Source: an uncultured Lachnospiraceae bacterium
Lineage (GTDB): Bacteria; Bacillota; Clostridia; Lachnospirales; Lachnospiraceae
Length of the DNA: 52,009 nt
Reading direction: 5' to 3'
Assembly (NCBI GenBank): GCA_910579645.1
Contig: CAJTVK010000009.1
Location: 1-52,009 of the forward strand
In this document: piece after piece, positions 34,119 through 42,658 of the stretch
Layout of the letters: each line of letters starts with the position of its first letter
How positions within the stretch are numbered: the stretch's first letter is position 1
Made by a program: the position numbers and the translations under genes
The notes under the pieces: model-generated
What the model saw: the letters and a program-made list of their open reading frames with translations, nothing else
Told to the model about the DNA's origin: nothing
The model's database searches: none

Positions 34119-35417
34119 TTAATCGTTGTTCGCCACTTTATCCAAGAGCCTTGCGGAAGTCCGTTTTGCTTCCCTTGTGGCGTGGGCATATACATTCATT
34201 GTGGTGCTTACATCAGAGTGTCCTAAGAGTTCCTGAACGTCTTTCGGTGCTGCACCGTTTGACAGCAGATTACTTGTGTAAGTGTGGCGTAGCTGATGGA
34301 AATGGAATCCCTCAAATCCGTCCAACTTCTTTGCGAGAGTCCTGCATGCGATACTTAACGTACTTGGCGTTTCAAGGCATCCGTCCGGTCTTATGCAGAC
34401 AAATGATATTTCATTGTAATCTGCCGGAACTTCCTCTGTGTTTTCCAAGCTGTAATACTCATAGTAAACCCTGTTTTTGTCATGCACTTCTTTGTAGTAA
34501 TTGCGGTGGTACAGTTCTCCGTACTGCATCTGGTTTTTAAGCTGTTCTTTCCTTGCCTTTTTCAGGATGGCGGTAAGCGTGTCCCCAAAATCAACCGCCC
34601 GAACTTTTTTACGCTTTGTCGGTCCGATAATTGTTTTGTGCTTTGCACCGTCATAGCGGACACTGCGCTTTACTGTAAGATACTGTTCCTCAAGGTTGAT
34701 GTCCTGCCAGGTCAGCCCACATACCTCACCAATCCTAAGACCAGCATAATAGGCTATCTGTATCGGCAGAACCGCAGGGGGATTTTTCTTTTCCAAATAC
34801 GCAATCAGCTTTTCGTATTCTTCATGGGAAATAAGCTGTGCTCCTGTATGTCCTGTATTTTCCTCTGAAAACAAGTCCACTTCCTCAGCCTTACGTTTCA
34901 GCTTAATATACTGCATCGGATTGAACGTGATCAGTTGCTTTGGGAATACCGCAAAACGGAATGACTGCTGTAAAACTGCTGAAAAAGAATGGATATAATC
35001 CTTGCTCATGCCCTTTTTCACTGTTCCGTCTGGGTAAGTGCCACCGAAAGTAAGTAAATCAAGGAATGTCTGTAAATGTTCCGCTGTTACGGTTTTCAGC
35101 CTGCGGTCAGCAATCGGGTGTTTTTTAATGCAGCGGATAGCGCCAAGGTAATTTTCCACTGTACCGTTGCTGAGTGTGCCAACTTTGAGTTCTTCCTCAG
35201 CCCAAATGTCAAGCAGTCCTCCAAGCGTGATATTGTCAGCTTTTGCAATGAATTTCTTGCTTTCGTAGTCCTCCATTGCCTGCCTTAACAGCTTTTCCGT
35301 TTCACTCTTGCTTTCCGTACCTGTAAATTCTTTCTGTACCAGATTTCCGCTTGCATCCTCCACATAGAAGCGGTAGTACCATTTCTTTCCTTTTTTTCTT
35401 ACAGAACCTTTTGCCAT
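34119..35417 (-). CDS. Tyrosine-family site-specific integrase
   Basis: 432 aa from the ATG that begins MAKGSVRKKGKKWYYRF; the frame extends 9 codons further but this start matches the family. An N-terminal AP2-like arm-binding domain (~1-60) is followed by a SAM-like core-binding domain (~65-180) and a catalytic domain with Arg in AGLRIGEVCGL, HxLR in HQLRHTYTSN, the LGHSDVSTTM box and a final catalytic Tyr in MNVYAHA. Expected to integrate and excise the element that also carries the XRE regulator and excisionase next to it. Transcribed toward the hairpin at 34061-34101, the usual position for an attachment site. Confidence 0.95.
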   Translation of the reverse strand: MAKGSVRKKGKKWYYRFYVEDASGNLVQKEFTGTESKSETEKLLRQAMEDYESKKFIAKADNITLGGLLDIWAEEELKVGTLSNGTVENYLGAIRCIKKHPIADRRLKTVTAEHLQTFLDLLTFGGTYPDGTVKKGMSKDYIHSFSAVLQQSFRFAVFPKQLITFNPMQYIKLKRKAEEVDLFSEENTGHTGAQLISHEEYEKLIAYLEKKNPPAVLPIQIAYYAGLRIGEVCGLTWQDINLEEQYLTVKRSVRYDGAKHKTIIGPTKRKKVRAVDFGDTLTAILKKARKEQLKNQMQYGELYHRNYYKEVHDKNRVYYEYYSLENTEEVPADYNEISFVCIRPDGCLETPSTLSIACRTLAKKLDGFEGFHFHQLRHTYTSNLLSNGAAPKDVQELLGHSDVSTTMNVYAHATREAKRTSARLLDKVANND

Positions 35418-35574
35418 AATCGTTCTCCTTTCGATATCGGGCAATCGGAACTGATGAAATGCTTTCTGCGTATTAATATCTTATAGATGCATCCATAAGC
35501 CAGCCAGCTGCCAGCCAGCACTACGGGCTTTCTGACCTGGCTGTATCCCTTGTATCATAACGCCGGTTGCCTAA

Positions 35575-36198
35575 CTATACCGATCCGGATATTTCTGATA
35601 AAAGATTTGCAAGCCTCTGTGCCGCTGCTTCCGGCTTTTTGGTGTAAAGCCTTATAATGTCTGCAATGTCATTAAAAGCATTGATGGAATGGGTAATCTC
35701 GCGCAGGAACATGACCTCGTTATATTCCGTACCGGATTCAAAACCTATCGTGGTGGCTATACCGGAATTTTTTGTATCCCCTTTAAAGTTCCTGCATGCA
35801 AGCTGGAATGAATCCATAAACAGCCCATATTCCTGTAACATCAGCAGAAGCAGGTCTTTAGAAAAATTGGATTCAGAACCTTCAAGGTCGAAAGGGAGCC
35901 TGTCCAGAATACTTTTCACTGCATCGCGGATCTGTAATTCCCTCTTATCCGTAATATCTGTCTCGTATTCGTCAGTTTCTCCTTTGAGCCATTCTACAGA
36001 TACATGGAGAGCTTCTGACAGACCATCTAAAACCAGCTTTTTGGTATTGTCTATCGTTCCTGCCTCATATCTCTGGATAGTGGAAGGTGTCACTCCCATT
36101 TTCTCCGCAACATAAGGCTGTTTCAGGTTAAGCTCCAATCTCCGCTGTTTTGCCCTGCTGCCAATCAGCCTGCGTAATTCCCTGTCTTTCATCCTCAT
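35575..36198 (-). CDS. XRE-family transcriptional regulator of the integrative element
   Basis: 207 aa. An N-terminal Cro/CI-type helix-turn-helix (~8-65; LNLKQPYVAEKMGVTPSTIQRYE) is followed by an uncharacterised helical C-terminal part. AAAAAGGAGACAT lies before the ATG. Divergent from the excisionase gene, with two TTGC-N5-GCAA palindromes in between, so it probably represses both its own promoter and excision. Confidence 0.9.
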   Translation of the reverse strand: MRMKDRELRRLIGSRAKQRRLELNLKQPYVAEKMGVTPSTIQRYEAGTIDNTKKLVLDGLSEALHVSVEWLKGETDEYETDITDKRELQIRDAVKSILDRLPFDLEGSESNFSKDLLLLMLQEYGLFMDSFQLACRNFKGDTKNSGIATTIGFESGTEYNEVMFLREITHSINAFNDIADIIRLYTKKPEAAAQRLANLLSEISGSV

Positions 36199-36246
36199 AT
36201 GTCTCCTTTTTCGGTATGATATTACTATATCATATCATAAATAATA

Positions 36247-36259
36247 TTGCAATACGCAA
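36247..36259. promoter_or_regulatory. Operator-like palindrome O1
   Basis: TTGC-AATAC-GCAA in the divergent XRE/excisionase region, on the XRE side. Same arms as 36336-36348. Confidence 0.55.
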
Positions 36260-36290
36260 TTTATTAATAGTTATTATAATTTCGTAATGC

Positions 36291-36319
36291 TTGACAAAGA
36301 CATATAAAAGAGATATAGT
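36291..36319 (+). promoter_or_regulatory. Sigma-A promoter of the excisionase gene
   Basis: TTGACA (36291-36296), 17-bp spacer, TATAGT (36314-36319): near-consensus housekeeping promoter, 49 nt before the excisionase start. Confidence 0.8.
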
Positions 36320-36335
36320 ATAAGAAATAGAAAAA

Positions 36336-36348
36336 TTGCATTATGCAA
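36336..36348. promoter_or_regulatory. Operator-like palindrome O2
   Basis: TTGC-ATTAT-GCAA, just downstream of the -10 box, positioned to block the excisionase promoter. Pair of 36247-36259. Confidence 0.55.
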
Positions 36349-36367
36349 GCCGGCGGGAGGTGAACAG

Positions 36368-36598
36368 ATGGCAGAAACAAAGATCGCACTGACGATAGGA
36401 GAGGCTTCCGAATATACAGGGATCGGCAGGAATACTATGAGAAATCTTGTGGAATGGGGAAAACTGCCTGTCCTGAAAGTCGGGAGAAAAGTCCTTATCA
36501 GAAGTGACATTCTGGAAGCTTTTATGGAGATGAATGAAGGAAAGAACTTACGGGATAAAGGCAGTGTAAAAGCTGTTACAAGAAAAGTGACGGTTTGA
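36368..36598 (+). CDS. Excisionase-type small DNA-binding protein
   Basis: 76 aa with the MerR/excisionase winged-helix pattern: LTIGEASEYTGIGRNTMRNLVEWGKLP followed by KVGRKVLIRSDILEAFM. GGGAGGTGAACAG precedes the ATG and fixes the start. Such proteins bend DNA at att sites to direct the tyrosine recombinase toward excision; the integrase partner is 950 bp away on the other strand. Driven by its own strong promoter under probable XRE control. Confidence 0.88.
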   Translation: MAETKIALTIGEASEYTGIGRNTMRNLVEWGKLPVLKVGRKVLIRSDILEAFMEMNEGKNLRDKGSVKAVTRKVTV

Positions 36599-36758
36599 GC
36601 GGCAGCAATTAGCAGACTAAAGAGAAACTATCTATTAAGATTGTTTATATAGAATATACATAGCGGACTATACTACGTCATTGTTTCTATGATTGGCTTC
36701 ACAAGTACAGTCCGGCAGATTACTGGCAGTCAGGAAGTGCGGTACCAGCCGATACCTC

Positions 36759-36882
36759 CGTATACTTTGCCTTGTCAACTCTTCTATCGGGGAGGGCATC
36801 CGCTGTCAAGGATTTTCGGCTAGAACTAAAATCCTTGACAGCGGATGTTCTCCCTGATATGATGCAGGCGGCAAAGTATACG
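36759..36882. repeat. ~124-bp imperfect palindrome
   Basis: Inner perfect 20-bp arms (36797-36816 and 36828-36847) around an 11-nt loop, and outer perfect 13-bp arms CGTATACTTTGCC (36759-36771) / GGCAAAGTATACG (36870-36882), with partly matching sequence between. Short ORFs on both strands here are just the two faces of the palindrome. Could be a fold-back/MITE relic or a cruciform at a replication or transfer origin; the iterons start ~220 bp further on. Nothing else is seen in 36599-36758 or 36883-37100. Confidence 0.75.
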
Positions 36883-37100
36883 AATGATTTCAGAAAATAT
36901 AGAACTGATATCCACATATTTTCCATTTATTTCAAAAGTGACAGTTTGATATCCATGAAATTTCAGGTGATTTTAAAATATGAATTTTGCTGTCCAGACA
37001 TTTTCTGTTGACTTCATTTCAGGCAGATTTGATGTCATTTTATATCCTTTTACACATAAAAAGACAGCAGAATGCAGTCAAAAAAATGTAAGCATTCTAC

Positions 37101-37189
37101 TGGCGTAAATTGATTGCGGTTTGGCGTCAATAAAAAATAACTGGCGTAAAAAACAGCAAAATTGGCGTAACCAAATGAGTAACTGGCGT
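37101..37189 (+). repeat. Iteron array: five TGGCGT repeats, 20-21 bp apart
   Basis: TGGCGT at 37101, 37122, 37142, 37163 and 37184, most extended to (C/T)TGGCGT(A/C)A. Spacing 21, 20, 21, 21 bp puts all five on one face of the helix. AT-rich spacers; an inverted TGACGC follows at about 37205. This is the form of replication iterons or relaxosome/Rep binding sites, and an oriT-like hairpin begins 53 bp later. Confidence 0.75.
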
Positions 37190-37241
37190 CAGATTTATGG
37201 CATTTGACGCTATTGCCATGAATTTAGTTGTTTATATGAGG

Positions 37242-37317
37242 GTCGGGGCTACTCCCCGACAAGATTTCATTTCGTGCCCATGAAATGCGTATCTTGCGGC
37301 GTTCTGTAGAACGCCCT
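37242..37317 (+). other. oriT-like sequence, copy 2
   Basis: Begins with a hairpin GTCGGGG (37242-37248) / CCCCGAC (37254-37260), then ATTTCGTGCCCATGAAATGC, then the palindrome GCGTTCT-GT-AGAACGC at 37299-37314. Homologous over ~75 bp to 1985-2060 in opposite orientation. No mobilisation gene follows here; 37318-37565 is AT-rich and shows no gene. Confidence 0.5.
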
Positions 37318-37565
37318 CTTCAAAAAGAAATGCAATGCAATCAAACATAATGCCTACGCTGATGAAAACAGGAATTCCTTTCTCTGTGCTACGCATCAAA
37401 AACGGAAGAAAAGCTCTTCCATTCAAATGATCCATTTTCTAAGTTATGGATTCCAATTCTTAATCTTGCTTTCTCATAATAAAACCACTTTGCGTTATTA
37501 CTCTGCACATGTTTTGACAGAATCTAGAAATGCATATTTGTAAGAATATGCCAGTCCGAGGGTAT

Positions 37566-37670
37566 GGGGAGCGGAATCCCCATCAAGTTAGCCTGAACAA
37601 CTCAAAGTCCACGAAGTGAGTTTTGAGTTGCTCGGGCGAAACTTGCTTTGATTATCCCGAATTCGGGATA
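37566..37670. other. Cluster of stem-loops before the restriction operon
   Basis: Three successive hairpins: GGGGA/TCCCC (37566-37581), CAACTCAAA/TTTGAGTTG (37598-37630) and the perfect 18-bp palindrome TATCCCGAATTCGGGATA (37653-37670). Possibly a second relaxosome site or a recombination junction; function unknown. Confidence 0.6.
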
Positions 37671-37818
37671 AGGAAAGAAAAATACCTCTATATTTTTGTA
37701 TATGGATACTCAATATGCAAAGCGCAATAATTTGAAATTTTTGCTGATTTTTCATTGTATTTGTGATAAAGTATAAGTGACAATTTTGGGGAATGTGTTA
37801 TCAAAAACGAGGTGTGTT

Positions 37819-40602
37819 ATGACCGATGCAGAAAAGAGAACTGCTGCGACAAAGTTTTACAATGACTGGCGCGGTATAGGGGATGAGAAAAGTGATAGCC
37901 AAAGATTTTGGATTGAATTTCTTAGGAATGTTTTAGGAATTGAAAATGTTACACAGAAGATTATTTTTGAAAAGCGCGTAGTAGTGGATAATCAAACCAA
38001 ATTTATTGATGTTTATATACCGGAAACACGGGTTTTAATAGAACAAAAAAGTATAGATAAAGACTTGGGCAAGAAAATGTCACAGTCAGACGGAAGCCAG
38101 CGTACGCCTTTTGAACAGGCACGCAATTATGCGCAATGGATGATACCAAATGAAACGCCGTTATGGATTGTGACCTGTAATTTTAAGTCTTTTGAAATTC
38201 ATGATATGAATAAACCGAGCGAACCGCCTATGGTAGTTTTGCTTGAAGAACTGCGAAATAAGCTTCCTCTATTTGATTTCATGTTCAAAGAAGATGTAAA
38301 GGAACTTTCCCGTGAAATGGAAATCTCCGTCAAAGCAGGGGAAATTGTAGGTGTTCTCTATGACAAATTGATAGTGCAGTATAAAGAACCTGATGAGCAA
38401 TCATACAAAAGTTTAAATGCCTTATGTGTACGACTTGTATTTTGCTTATATGCAGAAGATGCAGGCATTTTCGGTTCACACATGATGTTCCATGACTATT
38501 TGAAAGATATTCCTGTTAATGGTTTCAGAAAAGCACTTGTGGAACTGTTTAAGATTCTTGACACGCGAATAGAGGATAGAGATAAGTATTTGAAAGAAGA
38601 CAATCCAAAACTTGCGGCTTTTCCTTATGTTAATGGTGGTCTGTTTGCAGATGAAACAATAGAGATACCGCCTTTTACTGAAGAAATTAAATGTCTGCTC
38701 TTGAACAAAGCGAGTGCAGACTTTAACTGGTCAGAAATAAGCCCGACTATTTTCGGTGCAGTATTTGAAAGCACCTTAAACCCAGAGACACGCAGAAGTG
38801 GCGGAATGCACTATACTTCTATTGAAAATATTCATAAGGTTATCGATCCACTGTTTATGGATGAACTTAAAAATGAGTTCAACGAATTCAAAAAGATTAC
38901 AGTAGAGCGTACAAAAAAAGCAAAACTAAATGCTTTTCAGGTGAAAATTGCAGGATTAAAGTTTCTTGATCCGGCATGTGGTTCGGGAAATTTTTTGACG
39001 GAGACATATATTTCTTTGCGCAGATTGGAGAATGAGATTTTGAACGAACTGCAAGCTGGACAAATTGTGCTTGGAGAGGCGTTAAATCCTATTCAGGTAT
39101 CTATTGGTCAATTTTATGGAATCGAAATCAATGATTTTGCAGTGACAGTTGCAAAGACGGCATTATGGATTGCGGAAAGCCAGATGATGAAAGAAACGGA
39201 AGAGATTGTCCATATGAGTCTTGATTTTCTTCCGTTAAAATCTTATGCAAATATCATTGAGGGGAATGCGCTTAGAATTGATTGGGAGCATATCGTGTCA
39301 AAGCATGAACTGAATTATATTATGGGAAATCCGCCGTTTGTTGGATTTAAGTTTACTGGCGAAACGCAAAAAGAGGACATGAAGCTGGTCTTTTCTGAAA
39401 CTAAGCCAGCTTTACTTGATTATGTATGTTGTTGGTACAAAAAAGCAGCGGAGTATATTCAAGGATTAAAATGTGAGGCGGCATTTGTATCTACCAACTC
39501 AGTGTCACAAGGGCAGATGGCGGGATATTTATGGTCTCTGCTCCTAAAAAAATATTCGATTTCTATTAATTTTGCTTGGCGGTCTTTTGTTTGGAATAGC
39601 GAATCAAGCAACACTGCTCATGTTCATGTAGTTATTATTGGTTTTTCTGCGAGTGCCCGTGCAAAAAAATTTTTATTTTCTGGCGATACGATTAAAGAAG
39701 TATCGAATATAAGCCCTTATTTGATTGAAGGAGCAAATCTTTTGATTTTAAGCAGAAAAACACCTATATGTAAAGTCCCGGAGATAGTCATGGGAAATCA
39801 GGCTATGGATGGTGGGAATCTTCTTATTGAAGAAAAAGATTATAAAGAATTTGTTGCAAAAGAGCCGCAGGCAATTCCCTTTATAAAACGATACATGATG
39901 GGGTATGAATTTATCAATAATAAAAAACGGTGGTGTTTATGGTTGGTAGATTGCTCTCCTTCACAGCTTCGGAATATGCCCCATGTGATGAAAAGAGTAA
40001 AAGCTGTGCAGGAAATGCGTGCGGCGAGTAAGGATGCGGGAGCTCGAAAAAAGGCAGAAACACCAATGCTGTTTCGGGAACAGCGTAATCCGGCGAGATT
40101 TATTGCCATACCAATTGTATCATCAGAACGTAGGAGATATATTCCTTTGGGGTATTTGGATGGTTCTGTGATAGCTGGAAATAAATTGTTTATTATTCCT
40201 GATGCAGAGATATACCACTTTGGTATACTAACATCTAACGTTCATATGGCATGGATGCGTACAGTGGCAGCTCGTTTGAAGTCGGATTACACTTATTCAA
40301 AAGACATTGTGTATAACAACTTTCCTTGGCCCAATCCTACGGATGAGCAATGGGGAAAAATAGAACAGACCGCACAGGCGATATTGGATGCGAGAAATTT
40401 ATACCCCGATAGCAGCCTTGCTGATTTATATGATGAACTTACAATGCCGCCCGAGCTCCGAAAAGCACATTTACAGAATGACAAAGCAGTCATGCAGGCA
40501 TATGGGTTTACTAAGGTTGTAGAAGGCAAGAAAAAATGGCTATCAGAGGATGAGTGTGTGGCAGAATTGATGAAACTATATCAGGAAATGACGATTTTGT
40601 GA
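37819..40602 (+). CDS. MmeI-like type IIL restriction-modification fusion protein
   Basis: 927 aa from the ATG at 37819 (GAGGTG upstream). Single-chain layout as in MmeI: N-terminal nuclease with D64 and E75-Q-K77 (FIDVYIPETRV...IEQK, a D-x10-ExK core), a helical spacer (~150-340), then a gamma-class N6-adenine methyltransferase with motif I DPACGSGNFL near 384 and motif IV NPPF near 504, and a C-terminal target-recognition region (~600-860, ending with the KDIVYNNFPWP motif typical of the family). It would methylate one strand of its site and cut unmodified DNA. First gene of a three-gene AT-rich operon with a kinase and a PD-(D/E)XK-like protein. Confidence 0.9.
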   Translation: MTDAEKRTAATKFYNDWRGIGDEKSDSQRFWIEFLRNVLGIENVTQKIIFEKRVVVDNQTKFIDVYIPETRVLIEQKSIDKDLGKKMSQSDGSQRTPFEQARNYAQWMIPNETPLWIVTCNFKSFEIHDMNKPSEPPMVVLLEELRNKLPLFDFMFKEDVKELSREMEISVKAGEIVGVLYDKLIVQYKEPDEQSYKSLNALCVRLVFCLYAEDAGIFGSHMMFHDYLKDIPVNGFRKALVELFKILDTRIEDRDKYLKEDNPKLAAFPYVNGGLFADETIEIPPFTEEIKCLLLNKASADFNWSEISPTIFGAVFESTLNPETRRSGGMHYTSIENIHKVIDPLFMDELKNEFNEFKKITVERTKKAKLNAFQVKIAGLKFLDPACGSGNFLTETYISLRRLENEILNELQAGQIVLGEALNPIQVSIGQFYGIEINDFAVTVAKTALWIAESQMMKETEEIVHMSLDFLPLKSYANIIEGNALRIDWEHIVSKHELNYIMGNPPFVGFKFTGETQKEDMKLVFSETKPALLDYVCCWYKKAAEYIQGLKCEAAFVSTNSVSQGQMAGYLWSLLLKKYSISINFAWRSFVWNSESSNTAHVHVVIIGFSASARAKKFLFSGDTIKEVSNISPYLIEGANLLILSRKTPICKVPEIVMGNQAMDGGNLLIEEKDYKEFVAKEPQAIPFIKRYMMGYEFINNKKRWCLWLVDCSPSQLRNMPHVMKRVKAVQEMRAASKDAGARKKAETPMLFREQRNPARFIAIPIVSSERRRYIPLGYLDGSVIAGNKLFIIPDAEIYHFGILTSNVHMAWMRTVAARLKSDYTYSKDIVYNNFPWPNPTDEQWGKIEQTAQAILDARNLYPDSSLADLYDELTMPPELRKAHLQNDKAVMQAYGFTKVVEGKKKWLSEDECVAELMKLYQEMTIL

Positions 40603-40640
40603 AAATATTATCTACATTTTTGAACGAAAGGAAAATGCAA

Positions 40641-42638
40641 ATGAATATTGTCGGACAGATAATCAATGGATATTTATTTGAAGAGGCTCTTGGAAGCGGA
40701 AGTTTTGGAGATGTATACAGAGTATCAAGAGACGACAAAAAATATGCGGCAAAGGTTTTGTCAGAAACTTATATATTAGACGAATTTAAAAACGAACAGA
40801 ATCGTATCACAAGGGAAATTGATGTCTTAAAGAATGCAAAAGGTAAAAATCTGATTCAATATCAAGAGGATTTTTATTTTGAAAATGAATTTGGTATTAT
40901 GGAATATGTCATTGTAATGGAATATTTTGAAGGTGTAACCTTACGAAATTTTCTGAAAACAGACACTTCGCTTGATGCCTTGATTCATATATTTGTGGAT
41001 ATTTTAAGCGGAGTAAAAGATTTACATAACACAATTATCGAAAGCGAGGGTATTATTCATAGAGATTTAAAGCCTGATAATATAATGGTTGATGAAAATT
41101 TGAATGTGAAAATTATTGATTATGGCTTGAGTAAGATTATAGATTTTTCATCAATAACATCAACAGGAACACAAATCGGATCGCCCCTATATATGTCGCC
41201 AGAACAATTGAAAGACAGCAAGCACATTGATTACAGAGCTGATATATATGCATTGGGAATTATTTTATACGAAATGTTGACAAAGAACATTCCATACAAA
41301 GCGGCAACATTGCCTGAATTACTATTAAAAATACTAAATGATCCGATTATTCCGCCCAAACAATACAACTCAAATATTAGTGACGGATTGGAAAGCATTA
41401 TATTCAAAGCGACTGCAAAAGAGCCATATGCACGCTTTCAGACAGTTGATGAGTTTATAGATGCTTTTGATAAAAAGAATATTCAAGAAGAACTGATAAC
41501 GGTGGGAAAATATTATGCGTGGATATATCGTGAGAAAGCTGTTACAGAACAGTTTGAAAAAGTAAATGAAGCAGATATTATTTATCCTATCCACGTTCAA
41601 AATTGGATGAAAAATTTACATTTATATTTTGCAAAAAATAGTTTTAAAAATGTGATAATTGATCCTTCGACCCAAAGATTATCATATGTTGCATTTGCTA
41701 ATACAAAGGGACTTGTGGATTTACCTTATTCACCGGATAAAGGAATTATTTCTTTAGAATACCTACACAATCCTCAAAAACGCAAAGAATATATAGATAC
41801 ATGGTATTCTACAGTTTCTATGGGGCATAAATTGGTTTTGCCATACCACTATATCAGCAATACAGATTATCCCGTGGATAAAATCGATGATTGGATAAAA
41901 ATAAACATTCAGTTGATTGATGAAAGCATACAGGTGGTGGACGAAGGAAAAGAGAAATATGCAATGATATCAATAGGACTCGGGCATCTGGTATTTCAAG
42001 CGGATAAAATATTGTCTTATTTTGTTCATGCACAAGTAGACGGGTTTATTGTACAGGTTTCGGATATGAAACAGTTGAATGAACAGTCATTAGGAAGTTA
42101 TCTTGATTTTATGGTTAATTTACAGAAGTATACAAATAAACCTGTGATTGCATTAAAAGTACCAATCCCTTTGGGGCTGGCATTGACCGCTAAAGGAATA
42201 CATGGTTTTTCGTTAGGATTGGCAAGTATTGATTATTTTGACGAGCAATATATTAAAGAAGAAAAAGATTCCTTTAATTTATACTCAAAATTTTATTTTC
42301 CGCAAGTATTATCGTTTTTGACTTATCCTAAAAAAGATACGTTTGCATTTGAGCAGCTTTATAATTATTTTGGGGGTTGCAATTGTAAATGGTGCAGTGG
42401 AAAGTCTGCGATTGAAATCGGTACTGGCGATAAAGGAATACAGTTGCATCATTGGCAGATGATGTTAGAAGAAGTCGATAGAATAAATGAGTATGCAGTA
42501 AATGATAAAATTCCCTATTTGAGAGGGCGGATTGAATCTGCTTTAAACAATCTTGATATGATACCAAAAGAGATTTTAGGAAGTCAAAAGAATACGGATT
42601 ATTATAAGCTACTGAAAAATCTAAAAAAGATAATTTAA
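40641..42638 (+). CDS. Ser/Thr protein kinase fused to an unrecognised CxCxxC domain
   Basis: 665 aa from ATG 40641 (AAAGGA 9 nt upstream; ATG 40635 also possible). Residues ~8-275: Hanks-type kinase with GSGSFGDVY, AAKVL lysine, HRDLKPDNIM, DYG in place of DFG (IIDYGLSK), SPEQL and DIYALGIILYEML. Residues ~290-640 are not a PASTA or other usual sensor: an alpha/beta region (IALKVPIPLGLALTAKGIHG, GFSLGLASIDYF) followed by C580-x-C582-x2-C585 and His603-His604. The CxCxxC plus downstream His recalls the zinc site of tRNA-guanine transglycosylase-like TIM barrels, so a TGT/DpdA-like fold is possible but unproven. No transmembrane segment. Located inside a restriction operon, so a role in defence or its control is inferred. 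Confidence 0.85.
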   Translation: MNIVGQIINGYLFEEALGSGSFGDVYRVSRDDKKYAAKVLSETYILDEFKNEQNRITREIDVLKNAKGKNLIQYQEDFYFENEFGIMEYVIVMEYFEGVTLRNFLKTDTSLDALIHIFVDILSGVKDLHNTIIESEGIIHRDLKPDNIMVDENLNVKIIDYGLSKIIDFSSITSTGTQIGSPLYMSPEQLKDSKHIDYRADIYALGIILYEMLTKNIPYKAATLPELLLKILNDPIIPPKQYNSNISDGLESIIFKATAKEPYARFQTVDEFIDAFDKKNIQEELITVGKYYAWIYREKAVTEQFEKVNEADIIYPIHVQNWMKNLHLYFAKNSFKNVIIDPSTQRLSYVAFANTKGLVDLPYSPDKGIISLEYLHNPQKRKEYIDTWYSTVSMGHKLVLPYHYISNTDYPVDKIDDWIKINIQLIDESIQVVDEGKEKYAMISIGLGHLVFQADKILSYFVHAQVDGFIVQVSDMKQLNEQSLGSYLDFMVNLQKYTNKPVIALKVPIPLGLALTAKGIHGFSLGLASIDYFDEQYIKEEKDSFNLYSKFYFPQVLSFLTYPKKDTFAFEQLYNYFGGCNCKWCSGKSAIEIGTGDKGIQLHHWQMMLEEVDRINEYAVNDKIPYLRGRIESALNNLDMIPKEILGSQKNTDYYKLLKNLKKII

Positions 42639-42658
42639 AAATAAAGCAGGTGAGATAT

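Noticed and set aside
36720..37011. Two similar ORFs on opposite strands
   Set aside because: They are simply the two strands of the large palindrome; no ribosome sites.
37101..37189. Regular repeats that might be a CRISPR array
   Set aside because: The conserved part is only 6-9 bp with a 20-21-bp period, no 28-37-bp repeats or spacers and no cas genes. Iterons fit better.
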